Origin: Hydractinia symbiolongicarpus | Lineage: Eukaryota; Cnidaria; Hydrozoa; Anthoathecata; Hydractiniidae | Direction of reading: 5' to 3' | Length of the DNA: 64,000 nucleotides | Assembly (NCBI RefSeq): GCF_029227915.1 | Contig: NC_079876.1 | Coordinates: forward strand, 2,792,001 to 2,856,000 | Part shown: piece after piece, positions 1-12,500 of the stretch | Layout: each line of letters starts with the position of its first letter | How positions within the stretch are numbered: the stretch's first letter is position 1 | Translations under genes and position numbers: made by a program | Notes under the pieces: generated by a model | What the model was told of the DNA's origin: nothing | Database searches by the model: none | Seen by the model: the letters and a program-made list of their open reading frames with translations, nothing else

Positions 1-202
1 GGGATTTACGGGAAATCGCAGGTTTCGTTTGCCGGCGATTAAACTTCTTTTATTCAGCGTCTCATCAAAATTGAAAACATTTTTGAAAACTACAAGTCTC
101 ATGCGTTTTAGTGGTGAAAAAATATTTTAAAAAATCGTTCGGGAAATGAGTTTACTCCCTGGGTACTTTCTTTGTATACTTTTGACTATACGGGCCGAGT
201 AC

Positions 203-405
203 GGGATTTACGGAAAGTCGCGGGTTTTCGTTTGCCGGCGTTTAAACTTCTTTTATTCAGCGTCTCATCAAAAATGAAAACATTTTTAAAAACTACAAGT
301 CTCATGGGCTTTAGTGGTGAAATAATAATTTAAAAAATCGTTCGGGAAATGAGTTTACACCCTGGGGACTTTCTTTGTATACTTTTGACTATACGGGCCG
401 AGTCC
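203..405 (+). repeat. Representative 203-bp satellite monomer
   Basis: This is one complete unit, phased on GGGATTTACGG; the next unit starts at 406. By hand count the consensus holds about 41 G and 35 C in 203 bases (37% G+C) and 12 CpG. Parts in order: a GC-rich start with GCCGGC; a pyrimidine stretch CTTCTTTTATTC; the A/T-tract dyad around CAAAAATG and CATTTTTG; TTTAGTGGTGAAA followed by an A/T-rich patch; GTTCGGGAAATGAG; GTATAC; and ACTATACGGGCCGAG. I do not recognise this satellite family by name. Because 203 is not a multiple of three, reading frame changes from one unit to the next. Confidence 0.93.
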
Positions 406-1079
406 GGGATTTACGGGAAATAGCGGGTTTTCGCTTGCCGGCGATTAAACTTCTTTTATTCAGCGTCTCATCAAAAATGAATACATTTTTGAAAACTACA
501 AGTCTCCTGCGTTTTAGTGGTGAAAAAATAATTTAAAAAATCGTTCGGGAAATGAGTTTACTCCCTGGGTACTTTCTTTGTATACTTTTGACTATGCGGG
601 CAGAGTCCGGGGTTTACGGGAAATGGCAGGTTTTCGTTTGCCGGCGATTAAACTTCTTTTTTTCAGCGTGTCATCAAAAATGAAAACATTTTTAAAAACT
701 ACAAGTGTCATGCGTTTTAGTGGTGAAAAAATAATTTAAAAAATCGTTCGGGAAATGAGTTTACTCCCTGGGTACTTTCTTTGTATACTTTTGATTATAC
801 GGGCCGAGTCCAGGGTTTATGGGAAATGGCGGGTTTTCGTTTGCCGGCGATTAAACTTCTTTTATTCAGCGTCTCATCAAAAATGAAAACATTTTTAAAA
901 ACTACAAGTCTCATGAGCTTTAGTGGTGAAATAATAATTTAAAAAATCGTTCGGGAAGTGAGTTTACACCCTGGGTACTTTCTTTGTATACTTTTGACTA
1001 TACGGGCCGAGTCCGGTCTTTACGGGAAATCGCAGGTTTTCGTTTGCCGGCGATTAAACTTCTTTCATTCAGCGTTTCA

Positions 1080-1101
1080 TCAAAAATGAAAACATTTTTG
1101 A
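1080..1101. other. Inverted repeat in monomer (9-bp arms, AAAA loop)
   Basis: TCAAAAATG (1080-1088), AAAA (1089-1092) and CATTTTTGA (1093-1101) form a perfect 9-bp dyad. This is a representative copy; most monomers keep the same element at monomer positions 66-87, phased on GGGATTTACGG. Common variants alter one arm base: CATTTTTAA, TTAAAAATG (which leaves a T-G wobble) or TCAGAAATG. Another common variant, AAAATATTTT, makes a shorter palindrome in the same place. The element could extrude as a hairpin or cruciform. No function is shown. Confidence 0.8.
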
Positions 1102-1194
1102 AAACTACAAGTCTCATGCGTTTTAGTGGTGAAAATATAATTTCAAAAATCCTCCGGGAAATGAGTTTACTCACAGGGTACTTTCTTTGTATAC

Positions 1195-1210
1195 ATTCGA
1201 CTATACGGGC
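1195..1210 (+). other. CENP-B-box-like motif, one base short
   Basis: ATTCGACTATACGGGC contains TTCG (1196-1199), three bases, A (1203), two bases and CGGG (1206-1209). The CENP-B box core is TTCG-N4-A-N2-CGGG, so all fixed bases are present but the first spacer is N3 instead of N4. It occurs only in monomers that read CATTCGAC; the alternative CTTTTGAC monomers lack TTCG. This is one representative of many copies. Binding by a CENP-B-like protein is speculative, and the spacing change may abolish it. Confidence 0.4.
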
Positions 1211-4200
1211 GAAGCCTGGGATTTGCGGGAAATCGCGGGTTTTCGTTTGCCGGCGATTAAACTTCTTTTATTCAGCGTCTCATCAAAAATGGAAACATTT
1301 TTAAAAACTACAAGTCTCATGGGCTTTAGTGGTGAAATAATAATTTAAAAAATAGTTCGGGAAATGAGTTTACACCCTAGGTACTTTCTTTGTATACCTT
1401 TGACTATACGGGCCGAGTCCGGCATTTACGGGAAATCGCAGGTTTTCGTTTGCCGGCGATTAAACTTCTTTCATTCAGCGTCTCATCAAAAATGAAAACA
1501 TTTTTAAAAACTACAAGTATTATGCGTTTTAGTGGTGAAAAAATAATTTAAAAAATCGTTCGGGAAATAAGTTTACTCCCTGGGTACTTTCTTTGTATAC
1601 ATTCGACTATACGGGCCAAGCCCGGGATTTACGGGAAATCGCGGGTTTTCGTTTGCCGGCGATTAAACCACTTTTATTAAGCGTCTCATCAAAAATGAAA
1701 ACATTTCTGAAAACTACAAGTCTCATGCGTTTTAGTGGTGAAAAAATAATATAAAAAATCGTTCGGGAGATGAGTTTACTCCCTGGGTACTTTCTTTGTA
1801 TACTTTTGACTATACGGGCCGAGTCCGGGATTTACGGGAAATCGCAGGTTTTCGTTTGCCGGCGATTAAACTTCTTTTTTTCAGCGTCTCATCAAAAATG
1901 AAAACATTTTTAAAAACCACAAGTCTCATGGGCTTTAGTGGTGAAATAATAATTTAAAAAATCGTTTGGAAAATTAGTTTACTCCCTGGGTACTTTCTTT
2001 GTATACTTTTGACTATACGGACCGAATCCGGGATTTACGGAAAATCGCAGGTTTTCCTTTGCCGGCGATTAAACTTCTTTTATTCAGCGTCTCATCAAAA
2101 ATGAAAACATTTTTGAAAACTACAAGTCTCATGCGTTTTAGTGGTGAAAAAATAAATTAAAAAATCGTTCGGGAAATGAGTTTACTCCCTGGGTACTATC
2201 TTTGTATGCTTTTGACTATACGGGCCAAGCCCGGGATTTACGGGAAATCTCGGGTTTTCGTTTGCCGGCGATTAAACTTCTTTTATTCAGCGTCTCATCA
2301 GAAATGAAAACATTTTTGAAAACTACAAGTCTTATGCGTTTTAGTGGTGAAAAAATAATTTCAAAATCGTTCTGGAAATGAGTTTACTCACAGGGTACTT
2401 TCTTTGTATACATTCGACTTTACGGGCCAAGCCCGGGATTTACGATAAATCGCGGGTTTTCGTTTGCCGGCGATTAAACCTCTTTCATTAAGCGTCTCAT
2501 CAAAAATGAAAACATTTTTGAAAACTACAAGTCTCATTCGTTTTTGTGGTGAGAAAAAAATTTAAAAAATCGTTCGGGAAATGAGTTTACTCCCTGGGTA
2601 CTTTCTTTGTTTACATTCGACTATACGGGCAAAGCCCGGGATTTACGGAAAATCGCGGGATTTCGTTTGCCGGCGATGAAACCTCTTTTATTAGGCGTGT
2701 CATCAAAAATGAAAACATTTTTGAAAACTACAAGTCTCATGGGATTTAATGGTGAAATAATTATTTAAAAAATCGTTCGGGAAATGAGTTTACACCCCGG
2801 GTACTTTCTTTGTATACTTTTGACTATACGGGCCGAGTCCGGGATTTACGGGAAATCGCAGGTTTTCGTTTGCCGGCAATTAAACTTCTTTTATTCAGCG
2901 TCTCATTAAAAATGAAAACATTTTTGAAAACTACAAGTCTCATGCGTTTTAGTGGTGAAAAAATAATTTATAAAATCGTTCGGGAAATGAGTTTACTCCC
3001 TGGGTACTTTCTTTGTTTACTTTTGACTATACGGGCCGAGTCCGGGATTTACGGGAAGTCGCGGGTTTTCGTTTGCCGGCGATTAAACTTCTTTTATTCA
3101 GCGTCTCATCAAAAATGAAAATATTTTTAAATACTACTAGTCTCATGGGATTTAATGGTGAAATAATAATTTTAAAAATCGTTCGGGAAATGAGTTTACA
3201 CCCCGGGTACTTTCTTTGTATACTTTTGACTATACGGGCCGAGTCCGGGATTTACGGGAAATCGCAGGTTTTCGTTTGCCGGCAATTAAACTTCTTTTAT
3301 TCAGCGTCTCATTAAAAATGAAAACATTTTTGAAAACTACAAGTCTCATGCGTTTTAGTGGTGAAAAAATAATTTATAAAATCGTTCGGGAAATGAGTTT
3401 ACTCCCTGGGTACTTTCTTTGTATACTTTTGACTGTACGGGCCGAGTCCGAGATTTACGGGAAGTCGCGGGTTTTCGTTTGCCGGCGATTAAACTTCTTT
3501 TATTCAGCGTCTCATCAAAAATGAAAATATTTTTAAATACTACAAGTCTCATGGGCTTTAGTGGTGAAATAATAATTTAAAAAAACGTTCGGGAAATGAG
3601 TTTACACCCTGGGTACTTTCTTTGTATACTTTTGACTATACGGGCCGAGTCCGGGATTTACTGGAAATCGCAGGTTTTCGTTTGCCCGCGATTAACCTTC
3701 TTTTATTCGGCGTCTCATCAAAAATGAAAACATTTTTGAAAACTACAAGTCTCAAGCGTTTTAGTGGTGAAAAGATAATTTAAAAAATCGTTTTGGAAAT
3801 GAGTTTACTCACAGGGTACTTTCTTTGTATACATTCGACTATACGGGCCAAGCCCGGGATTTACGGGAAATGGCGGGTTTTCGTTTGCCGGCGATTAAAC
3901 TTCTTTTATTCAGCGTCTCTTCAAAAATGAAAACATTTTTGAAAACTACAAGTCTCATGAGCTTTAGTGGTGAAATAATAATTTAAAAAATCGTTCGGGA
4001 AGTGAGTTTACACCCTGGGTACTTTCTTTGTATACCTTTGACTATACGGACCGAATCCGGGATTTACGGAAAATCGCAGGTTTTCGTTTGCCGGCGATTA
4101 AACTTCTTTTATTCAGCGTCTCATCAAAAATGAAAACATTTTTGAAAACTACAAGTCTCATGCGTTTTAGTGGTGAAAAAATAAATTAAAAAATCGTTCG

Positions 4201-4521
4201 GGAAATGAGTTTACTCCCTGGGTACTATCTTTGTATGCTTTTGACTATACGGGCCAAGCCCGGGATTTACGGGAAATCTCGGGTTTTCGTTTGCCGGCGA
4301 TTAAACTTCTTTTATTCAGCGTCTCATCAGAAATGAAAACATTTTTGAAAACTACAAGTCTTATGCGTTTTAGTGGTGAAAAAATAATTTAAAAAATCGT
4401 TCTGGAAATGAGTTTACTCACAGGGTACTTTCTTTGTATACATTCGACTATACGGGCCAAGCCCGGGATTTACGATAAATCGCAGGTTTTCGTTTGCCGG
4501 CGATTAAACCTCTTTCATTAA

Positions 4522-6551
4522 GCGTCTCATCAAAAATGAAAACATTTTTGAAAACTACAAGTCTCATTCGTTTTAGTGGTGAGAAAAAAATTTAAAAAAT
4601 CGTTCGGGAAATGAGTTTACTCCCTGGGTACTTTCTTTGTTTACATTCGACTATACGGGCAAAGCCCGGGATTTACGGAAAATCGCGGGATTTCGTTTGC
4701 CGGCGATGAAACCTCTTTTATTAAGCGTGTCATCAAATATGAAAACATTTTTGAAAACTACAAGTCTCATGGGATTTAATGGTGAAATAATTATTTAAAA
4801 AATCGTTCGGGAAATGAGTTTACACCCCGGGTACTTTCTTTGTATACTTTTGACTATACGGGCCGAGTCCGGGATTTACGGGAAATCGCAGGTTTTCGTT
4901 TGCCGGCAATTAAACTTCTTTTATTCAGCGTCTCATTAAAAATGAAAACATTTTTAAAAACTACAAGTCTCATGCGTTTTAGTGGTGAAAAAATAATTTA
5001 TAAAATCGTTCGGGAAATGAGTTTACTCCCTGGGTACTTTCTTTGTTTACTTTTGACTATACGGGCCGAGTCCGGGATTTACGGGAAGTCCCGGGTTTTC
5101 GTTTGCCGGCGATTAAACTTCTTTTATTCAGCGTCTCATCAAAAATGAAAATATTTTTAAATACTACAAGTGTCATGGGATTTAATGGTTAAATAATAAT
5201 TTAAAAAATCGTTCGGGAAATGAGTTTACACTCCGGGTACTTTCTTTGTATACTTTTGACTATACGGGCCGAGTCCGGGATTTACGGGAAATCGCAGGTT
5301 TTCGTTTGCCGGCAATTAAACTTCTTTTATTCAGCGTCTCATTAAAAATGAAAACATTTTTGAAAACTACAAGTCTCATGCGTTTTAGTGGTGAAAAAAT
5401 AATTTATAAAATCGTTCGGGAAATGAGTTTACTCCCTGGGTACTTTCTTTGTATACTTTTGACTATACAGGCGGAGTCCGGGATTTACGGGAAGTCGCGG
5501 GTTTTCGTTTGCCGGCGATTAAACTTCCTTTATTCAGCGTCTCATCAAAAATGAAAACATTTTTGAAAACTACAAGTCTCATTCGTTTTAGTGGTGAGAA
5601 AAAAATTTAAAAAATCGTTCGGGAAATGAGTTTACTCCCTGGGTACTTTCTTTGTTTACATTCGACTATACGGGCAAAGCCCGGGATTTACGGAAAATCG
5701 CGGGATTTCGTTTGCCGGCGATGAAACCTCTTTTATTAAGCGTGTCATCAAAAATGAAAACATTTTTGAAAACTACAAGTCTCATGGGATTTAATGGTGA
5801 AATAATTATTTAAAAAATCGTTCGGGAAATGAGTTTACACCCCGGGTACTTTCTTTGTATACTTTTGACTATACGGGCCGAGTCCGGGATTTACGGGAAA
5901 TCGCAGGTTTTCGTTTGCCGGCAATTAAACTTCTTTTATTCAGCGTCTCATTAAAAATGAAAACATTTTTGAAAACTACAAGTCTCATGCGTTTTAGTGG
6001 TGAAAAAATAATTTATAAAATCGTTCGGGAAATGAGTTTACTCCCTGGGTACTTTCTTTGTTTACTTTTGACTATACGGGCCGAGTCCGGGATTTACGGG
6101 AAGTCGCGGGTTTTCGTTTGCCGGCGATTAAACTTCTTTTATTCAGCGTCTCATCAAAAATGAAAATATTTTTAAATACTACAAGTCTCATGGGATTTAA
6201 TGGTGAAATAATAATTTAAAAAATCGTTCGGGAAATGAGTTTACACCCCGGGTACTTTCTTTGTATACTTTTGACTATACGGGCCGAGTCCGGGATTTAC
6301 GGGAAATCGCAGGTTTTCGTTTGCCGGCAATTAAACTTCTTTTATTCAGCGTCTCATTAAAAATGAAAACATTTTTGAAAACTACAAGTCTCATGCGTTT
6401 TAGTGGTGAAAAAATAATTTATAAAATCGTTCGGGAAATGAGTTTACTCCCTGGGTACTTTCTTTGTATACTTTTGACTATACGGGCCGAGTCTGGGATT
6501 TACGGGAAGTCGCGGGTTTTCGTTTGCCGGCGATTAAACTTCTTTTATTCA
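4522..6551 (+). repeat. Tandem duplication of a 5-monomer block (1015 bp x 2)
   Basis: Bases 4522-5536 and 5537-6551 match at an offset of 1015 bp, which is 5 x 203. The copies share the variant order CATTCGTTTTAG/GTGAGAAAA, then TTTACATTCGAC with CGATGAAACC, then GGGATTTAATGG, then GGCAATTAAAC with TTAAAAATG. Boundaries were set where the flanking variants stop matching (before GCGTCTCATC) and are approximate to about 20 bp. Confidence 0.75.
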
Positions 6552-7184
6552 GCGTCTCATCAAAAATGAAAATATTTTTAAATACTACAAGTCTCATGGG
6601 CTTTAGTGGTGAAATAATAATTTAAAAAATCGTTCGGGAAATGAGTTTACACCCTGGGTACTTTCTTTGTATACTTTTGACTATACGGGCCGAGTCCGGG
6701 ATTTACTGGAAATCGCAGGTTTTCGTTTGCCCGCGATTAACCTTCTTTTATTCAGCGTCTCATCAAAAATGAAAACATTTTTGAAAACTACAAGTCTCAA
6801 GCGTTTTAGTGGTGAAAAGATAATTTAAAAAATCGTTTTGGAAATGAGTTTACTCACAGGGTACTTTCTTTGTATACATTCGACTATACGGGCCAAGCCC
6901 GGGATTTACGGGAAATGGCGGGTTTTCGTTTGCCGGCGATTAAACTTCTTTTATTCAGCGTCTCTTCAAAAATGAAAACATTTTTGAAAACTACAAGTCT
7001 CATGAGCTTTAGTGGTGAAATAATAATTTAAAAAATCGTTCGGGAAGTGAGTTTACACCCTGGGTATACCTTTGACTATACGGGCCGAGTACGGGATTTA
7101 CGGGAAATCGCAGGTTTTCGTTTGCCGGCGATTAAACTTCTTTCATTCAGTGTCTCATCAAAAATGAAAACATTTTTGAAAACT

Positions 7185-8402
7185 ACAAGTCTCATGCGTT
7201 TTAGTGGTGAAAATATAATTTAAAAAATCCTTCGGGAAATGAGTTTACTCCCTGGGTACTTTCTTTGTATACTTTTGACTATATGGGCCGAGTCCGGGAT
7301 TTACGGGAAGTCGCGGGTTTTCGTTTGCCGGCGATTAAACTTCTTTTATTCAGCGTCTCATCAAAAATGGAAACATTTTTAAAAACTACAAGTCTCATGG
7401 GCTTTAGTGGTGAAATAATAATTTAAAAAATAGTTCGGGAAATGAGTTTACACTCTAGGTACTTTCTTTGTATACTTTTGACTATACGGGCCGAGTCCGG
7501 GATTTACGGAAAATTGCAGGTTTTCGTTTGCCGGCGATTAAACTTCTTTCATTCAGCGTCTCATCAAAAATGAAAACATTTCTAAAAACTACAAGTCTTA
7601 TGCGTTTTAGTGGTGAAAAAATAATTTAAAAAATCGTTCGGGAAATAAGTTTACTCCCTGGGTACTTTCTTTGTATACATTCGACTATACGGGCCAAGCC
7701 CGGGATTTACGGGAAATCGCGGGTTTTCGTTTGCCGGCGATTAAACCACTTTCATTAAGCGTCTCATCAAAAATGAAAACATTTCTGAAAACTACAAGTC
7801 TCATGCGTTTTAGTGGTGAAAATATAATTTAAAAAATCCTTCGGGAAATGAGTTTACTCCCTGGGTACTTTCTTTGTATACTTTTGACTATATGGGCCGA
7901 GTCCGGGATTTACGGGAAGTCGCGGTTTTTCGTTTGCCGGCGATTAAACTTCTTTTATTCAGCGTCTCATCAAAAATGGAAACATTTTTAAAAACTACAA
8001 GTCTCATGGGCTTTAGTGGTGAAATAATAATTTAAAAAATAGTTCGGGAAATGAGTTTACACTCTAGGTACTTTCTTTGTATACTTTTGACTATACGGGC
8101 CGAGTCCGGGATTTACGGAAAATTGCAGGTTTTCGTTTGCCGGCGATTAAACTTCTTTCATTCAGCGTCTCATCAAAAATGAAAACATTTCTAAAAACTA
8201 CAAGTCTTATGCGTTTTAGTGGTGAAAAAATAATTTAAAAAATCGTTCGGGAAATAAGTTTACTCCCTGGGTACTTTCTTTGTATACATTCGACTATACG
8301 GGCCAAGCCCGGGATTTACGGGAAATCGCGGGTTTTCGTTTGCCGGCGATTAAACCACTTTCATTAAGCGTCTCATCAAAAATGAAAACATTTCTGAAAA
8401 CT
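7185..8402 (+). repeat. Tandem duplication of a 3-monomer block (609 bp x 2)
   Basis: Bases 7185-7793 and 7794-8402 match at an offset of 609 bp. Shared marks are GAAAATATAATTT, CCTTCGGGAAATG, CTATATGGGCC, ATGGAAACA, CACTCTAGGTAC and GAAAATTGCAGG. The second copy differs slightly (GTCGCGGTTTTTCG against GTCGCGGGTTTTCG). Ends are approximate. Confidence 0.75.
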
Positions 8403-9582
8403 ACAAGTCTCATGCGTTTTAGTGGTGAAAAAATAATATAAAAAATCGTTCGGGAAATGAGTTTACTCCCTTGGTACTTTCTTTGTATACTTTTGACTAT
8501 ACGGGCCGAGTCCGGGATTTACGGGAAATCGCAGGTTTTCGTTTGCCGGCGATTAAACTTCTTTTATTCAGCGTCTCATCAAAAATGAAAACATTTTTAA
8601 AAACTACAAGTCTCATGGGCTTTAGTGGTGAAATAATAATTTAAAAAATCGTTTGGAAAATTAGTTTACTCCCTGGGTACTTTCTTTGTATACTTTTGAC
8701 TATACGGACCGAATCCGGGATTTACGGAAAATCGCAGGTTTTCGTTTGCCGGCGATTAAACTTCTTTTATTCAGCGTCTCATCAAAAATGAAAACATTTT
8801 TGAAAACTACAAGTCTCATGCGTTTTAGTGGTGAAAAAATAAATTAAAAAATCGTTCGGGAAATGAGGTTACTCCCTGGGTACTATCTTTGTATGCTTTT
8901 GACTATACGGGCCAAGCCCGGGATTTACGGGAAATCTCGGGTTTTCGTTTGCCGGCGATTAAACTTCTTTTATTCAGCGTCTCATCAGAAATGAAAACAT
9001 TTTTGAAAACTACAAGTCTAATGCGTTTTAGTGGTGAAAAAATAATTTAAAAAATCCTCCGGGAAATGAGTTTACTCACAGGGTACTTTCTTTGTATACA
9101 TTCGACTATACGGGCCAAGCCTGGGATTTGCGGGAAATCGCGGGTTTTCGTTTGCCGGCGATTAAACTTCTTTTATTCAGCGTCTCATCAAAAATGGAAA
9201 CATTTTTAAAAACTACAAGTCTCATGGGCTTTAGTGAAGAAATAATAATTTAAAAAATAGTTCGGGAAATGAGTTTACACCCTAGGTACTTTCTTTGTAT
9301 ACCTTTGACTATACGGGCCGAGTCCGGGATTTACGGGAAATCGCAGGTTTTCGTTTGCCGGCGATTAAACTTCTTTCATTCAGCGTCTCATCAAAAATGA
9401 AAACATTTTTAAAAACTACAAGTCTTATGCGTTTTAGTGGTGAAAAAATAATTTAAAAAATCGTTCGGGAAATAAGTTTACTCCCTGGGTACTTTCTTTG
9501 TATACATTCGACTATACGGGCCAAGCCTGGGAATTGCGGGAAATCGCGGGTTTTCGTTTGCCGGCGATTAAACTTCTTTTAT

Positions 9583-12500
9583 TCAGCGTCTCATCAAAAA
9601 TGGAAACATTTTTAAAAACTACAAGTCTCATGGGCTTTAGTGGTGAAATAATAATTTAAAAAATAGTTCGGGAAATGAGTTTACACCCTAGGTACTTTCT
9701 TTGTATACCTTTGACTATACGGGCCGAGTCCGGGATTTACGGGAAATCGCAGGTTTTCGTTTGCCGGCGATTAAACTTCTTTCATTCAGCGTCTCATCAA
9801 AAATGAAAACATTTTTAAAAACTACAAGTCTTATGCGTTTTAGTGGTGAAAAAATAATTTAAAAAATCGTTCGGGAAATAAGTTTACTCCCTGGGTACTT
9901 TCTTTGTATACATTCGACTATACGGGCCAAGCCCGGGATTTACGGGAAATCGCGGGTTTTCGTTTGCCGGCGATTAAACCACTTTCATTAAGCGTCTCAT
10001 CAAAAATGAAAACATTTCTGAAAACTACAAGTCTCATGCGTTTTAGTGGTGAAAAAATAATATAAAAAATCGTTCGGGAGATGAGTTTACTCCCTGGGTA
10101 CTTTCTTTGTATACTTTTGACTATGCGGGCCGAGTCCGGGATTTACGGGAAATCGCAGGTTTTCGTTTGCCGGCGATTAAACTTCTTTTTTTCAGCGTCT
10201 CATCAAAAATGAAAACATTTTTAAAAACTACAAGTCTCATGGGCTTTAGTGGTGAAATAATAATTTAAAAAATCGTTTGGAAAATTAGTTTACTCCCTGG
10301 GTACTTTCTTTGTATACTTTTGACTATACGGACCGAATCCGGGATTTACGGAAAATCGCAGGTTTTCGTTTGCCGGCGATTAAACTTCTTTTATTCAGCG
10401 TCTCATCAAAAATGAAAACATTTTTGAAAACTACAAGTCTCATGCGTTTTAGTGGTGAAAAAATAAATTAAAAAATCGTTCGGGAAATGAGTTTACTCCC
10501 TGGGTACTATCTTTGTATGCTTTTGACTATACGGGCCAAGCCCGGGATTTACGGGAAATCTCAGGTTTTCGTTTGCCGGCGATTAAACTTCTTTTATTCA
10601 GCGTCTCATCAGAAATGAAAACATTTTTGAAAACTACAAGTCTTATGCGTTTTAGTGGTGAAAAAATAATTTCAAAATCGTTCTGGAAATGAGTTTACTC
10701 ACAGGGTACTTTCTTTGTATACATTCGACTATACGGGCCAAGCCCGGGATTTACGATAAATCGCGGGTTTTCGTTTGCCGGCGATTAAACCTCTTTCATT
10801 AAGCGTCTCATCAAAAATGAAAACATTTTTGAAAACTACAAGTCTCATTCGTTTTAGTGGTGAGAAAAAAATTTAAAAAATCGTTCGGGAAATGAGTTTA
10901 CTCCCTGGGTACTTTCTTTGTTTACATTCGACTATACGGGCAAAGCCCGGGATTTACGGAAAATCGCGGGATTTCGTTTGCCGGCGATGAAACCTCTTTT
11001 ATTAAGCGTGTCATCAAAAATGAAAACATTTTTGAAAACTACAAGTCTCATGGGATTTAATGGTGAAATAATTATTTAAAAAATCGTTCGGGAAATGAGT
11101 TTACACCCCGGGTACTTTCTTTGTATACTTTTGACTATACGGGCCGAGTCCGGGATTTACGGGAAATCGCAGGTTTTCGTTTGCCGGCAATTAAACTTCT
11201 TTTATTCAGCGTCTCATTAAAAATGAAAACATTTTTGAAAACTACAAGTCTCATGCGTTTTAGTGGTGAAAAAATAATTTATAAAATCGTTCGGGAAATG
11301 AGTTTACTCCCTGGGTACTTTCTTTGTTTACTTTTGACTATACGGGCCGAGTCCGGGATTTACGGGAAGTCGCGGGTTTTCGTTTGCCGGCGATTAAACT
11401 TCTTTTATTCAGCGTCTCATCAAAAATGAAAATATTTTTAAATACTACAAGTCTCATGGGATTTAATGGTGAAATAATAATTTAAAAAATCGTTCGGGAA
11501 ATGAGTTTACACCCCAGGTACTTTCTTTGTATACTTTTGACTATACGGGCCGAGTCCGGGATTTACGGGAAATCGCAGGTTTTCGTTTGCCGGCAATTAA
11601 ACTTTTTTTATTCAGCGTCTCATCAAAAATGGAAACATTTTTAAAAACTACAAGTCTCATGGGCTTTAGTGGTGAAATAATAATTTAAAAAATAGTTCGG
11701 GAAATGAGTTTACACCCTAGGTACTTTCTTTGTATACCTTTGACTATACGGGCCGAGTCCGGGATTTACGGGAAATCGCAGGTTTTCGTTTGCCGGCGAT
11801 TAAACTTCTTTCATTCAGCGTCTCATCAAAAATGAAAACATTTTTAAAAACTACAAGTCTTATGCGTTTTAGTGGTGAAAAAATAATTTAAAAAATCGTT
11901 CGGGAAATAAGTTTACTCCCTGGGTACTTTCTTTGTATACATTCGACTATACGGGCCAAGCCCGGGATTTACGGGAAATCGCGGGTTTTCGTTTGCCGGC
12001 GATTAAACCACTTTCATTAAGCGTCTCATCAAAAATGAAAACATTTCTGAAAACTACAAGTCTCATGCGTTTTAGTGGTGAAAAAATAATATAAAAAATC
12101 GTTCGGGAGATGAGTTTACTCCCTGGGTACTTTCTTTGTATACTTTTGACTATGCGGGCCGAGTCTGGGATTTACGGGAAATCGCAGGTTTTCGTTTGCC
12201 GGCGATTAAACTTCTTTTTTTCAGCGTCTCATTAAAAATGAAAACATTTTTAAAAACTACAAGTCTCATGGGCTTTAGTGGTGAAATAATAATTTAAAAA
12301 ATCGTTTGGAAAATTAGTTTACTCCCTGGGTACTTTCTTTGTATACTTTTGACTATACGGACCGAATCCGGGATTTACGGAAAATCGCAGGTTTTCGTTT
12401 GCCGGCGATTAAACTTCTTTTATTCAGCGTCTCATCAAAAATGAAAACATTTTTGAAAACTACAAGTCTCATGCGTTTTAGTGGTGAAAAAATAAATTAA

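Noticed and set aside
20-45. CENP-B box at TTTTCGTTTGCCGGCG in each monomer
   Set aside because: It begins TTCGTT like the human box but lacks the A and CGGG at the required positions. Only the separate CATTCGACTATACGGGC site comes close.
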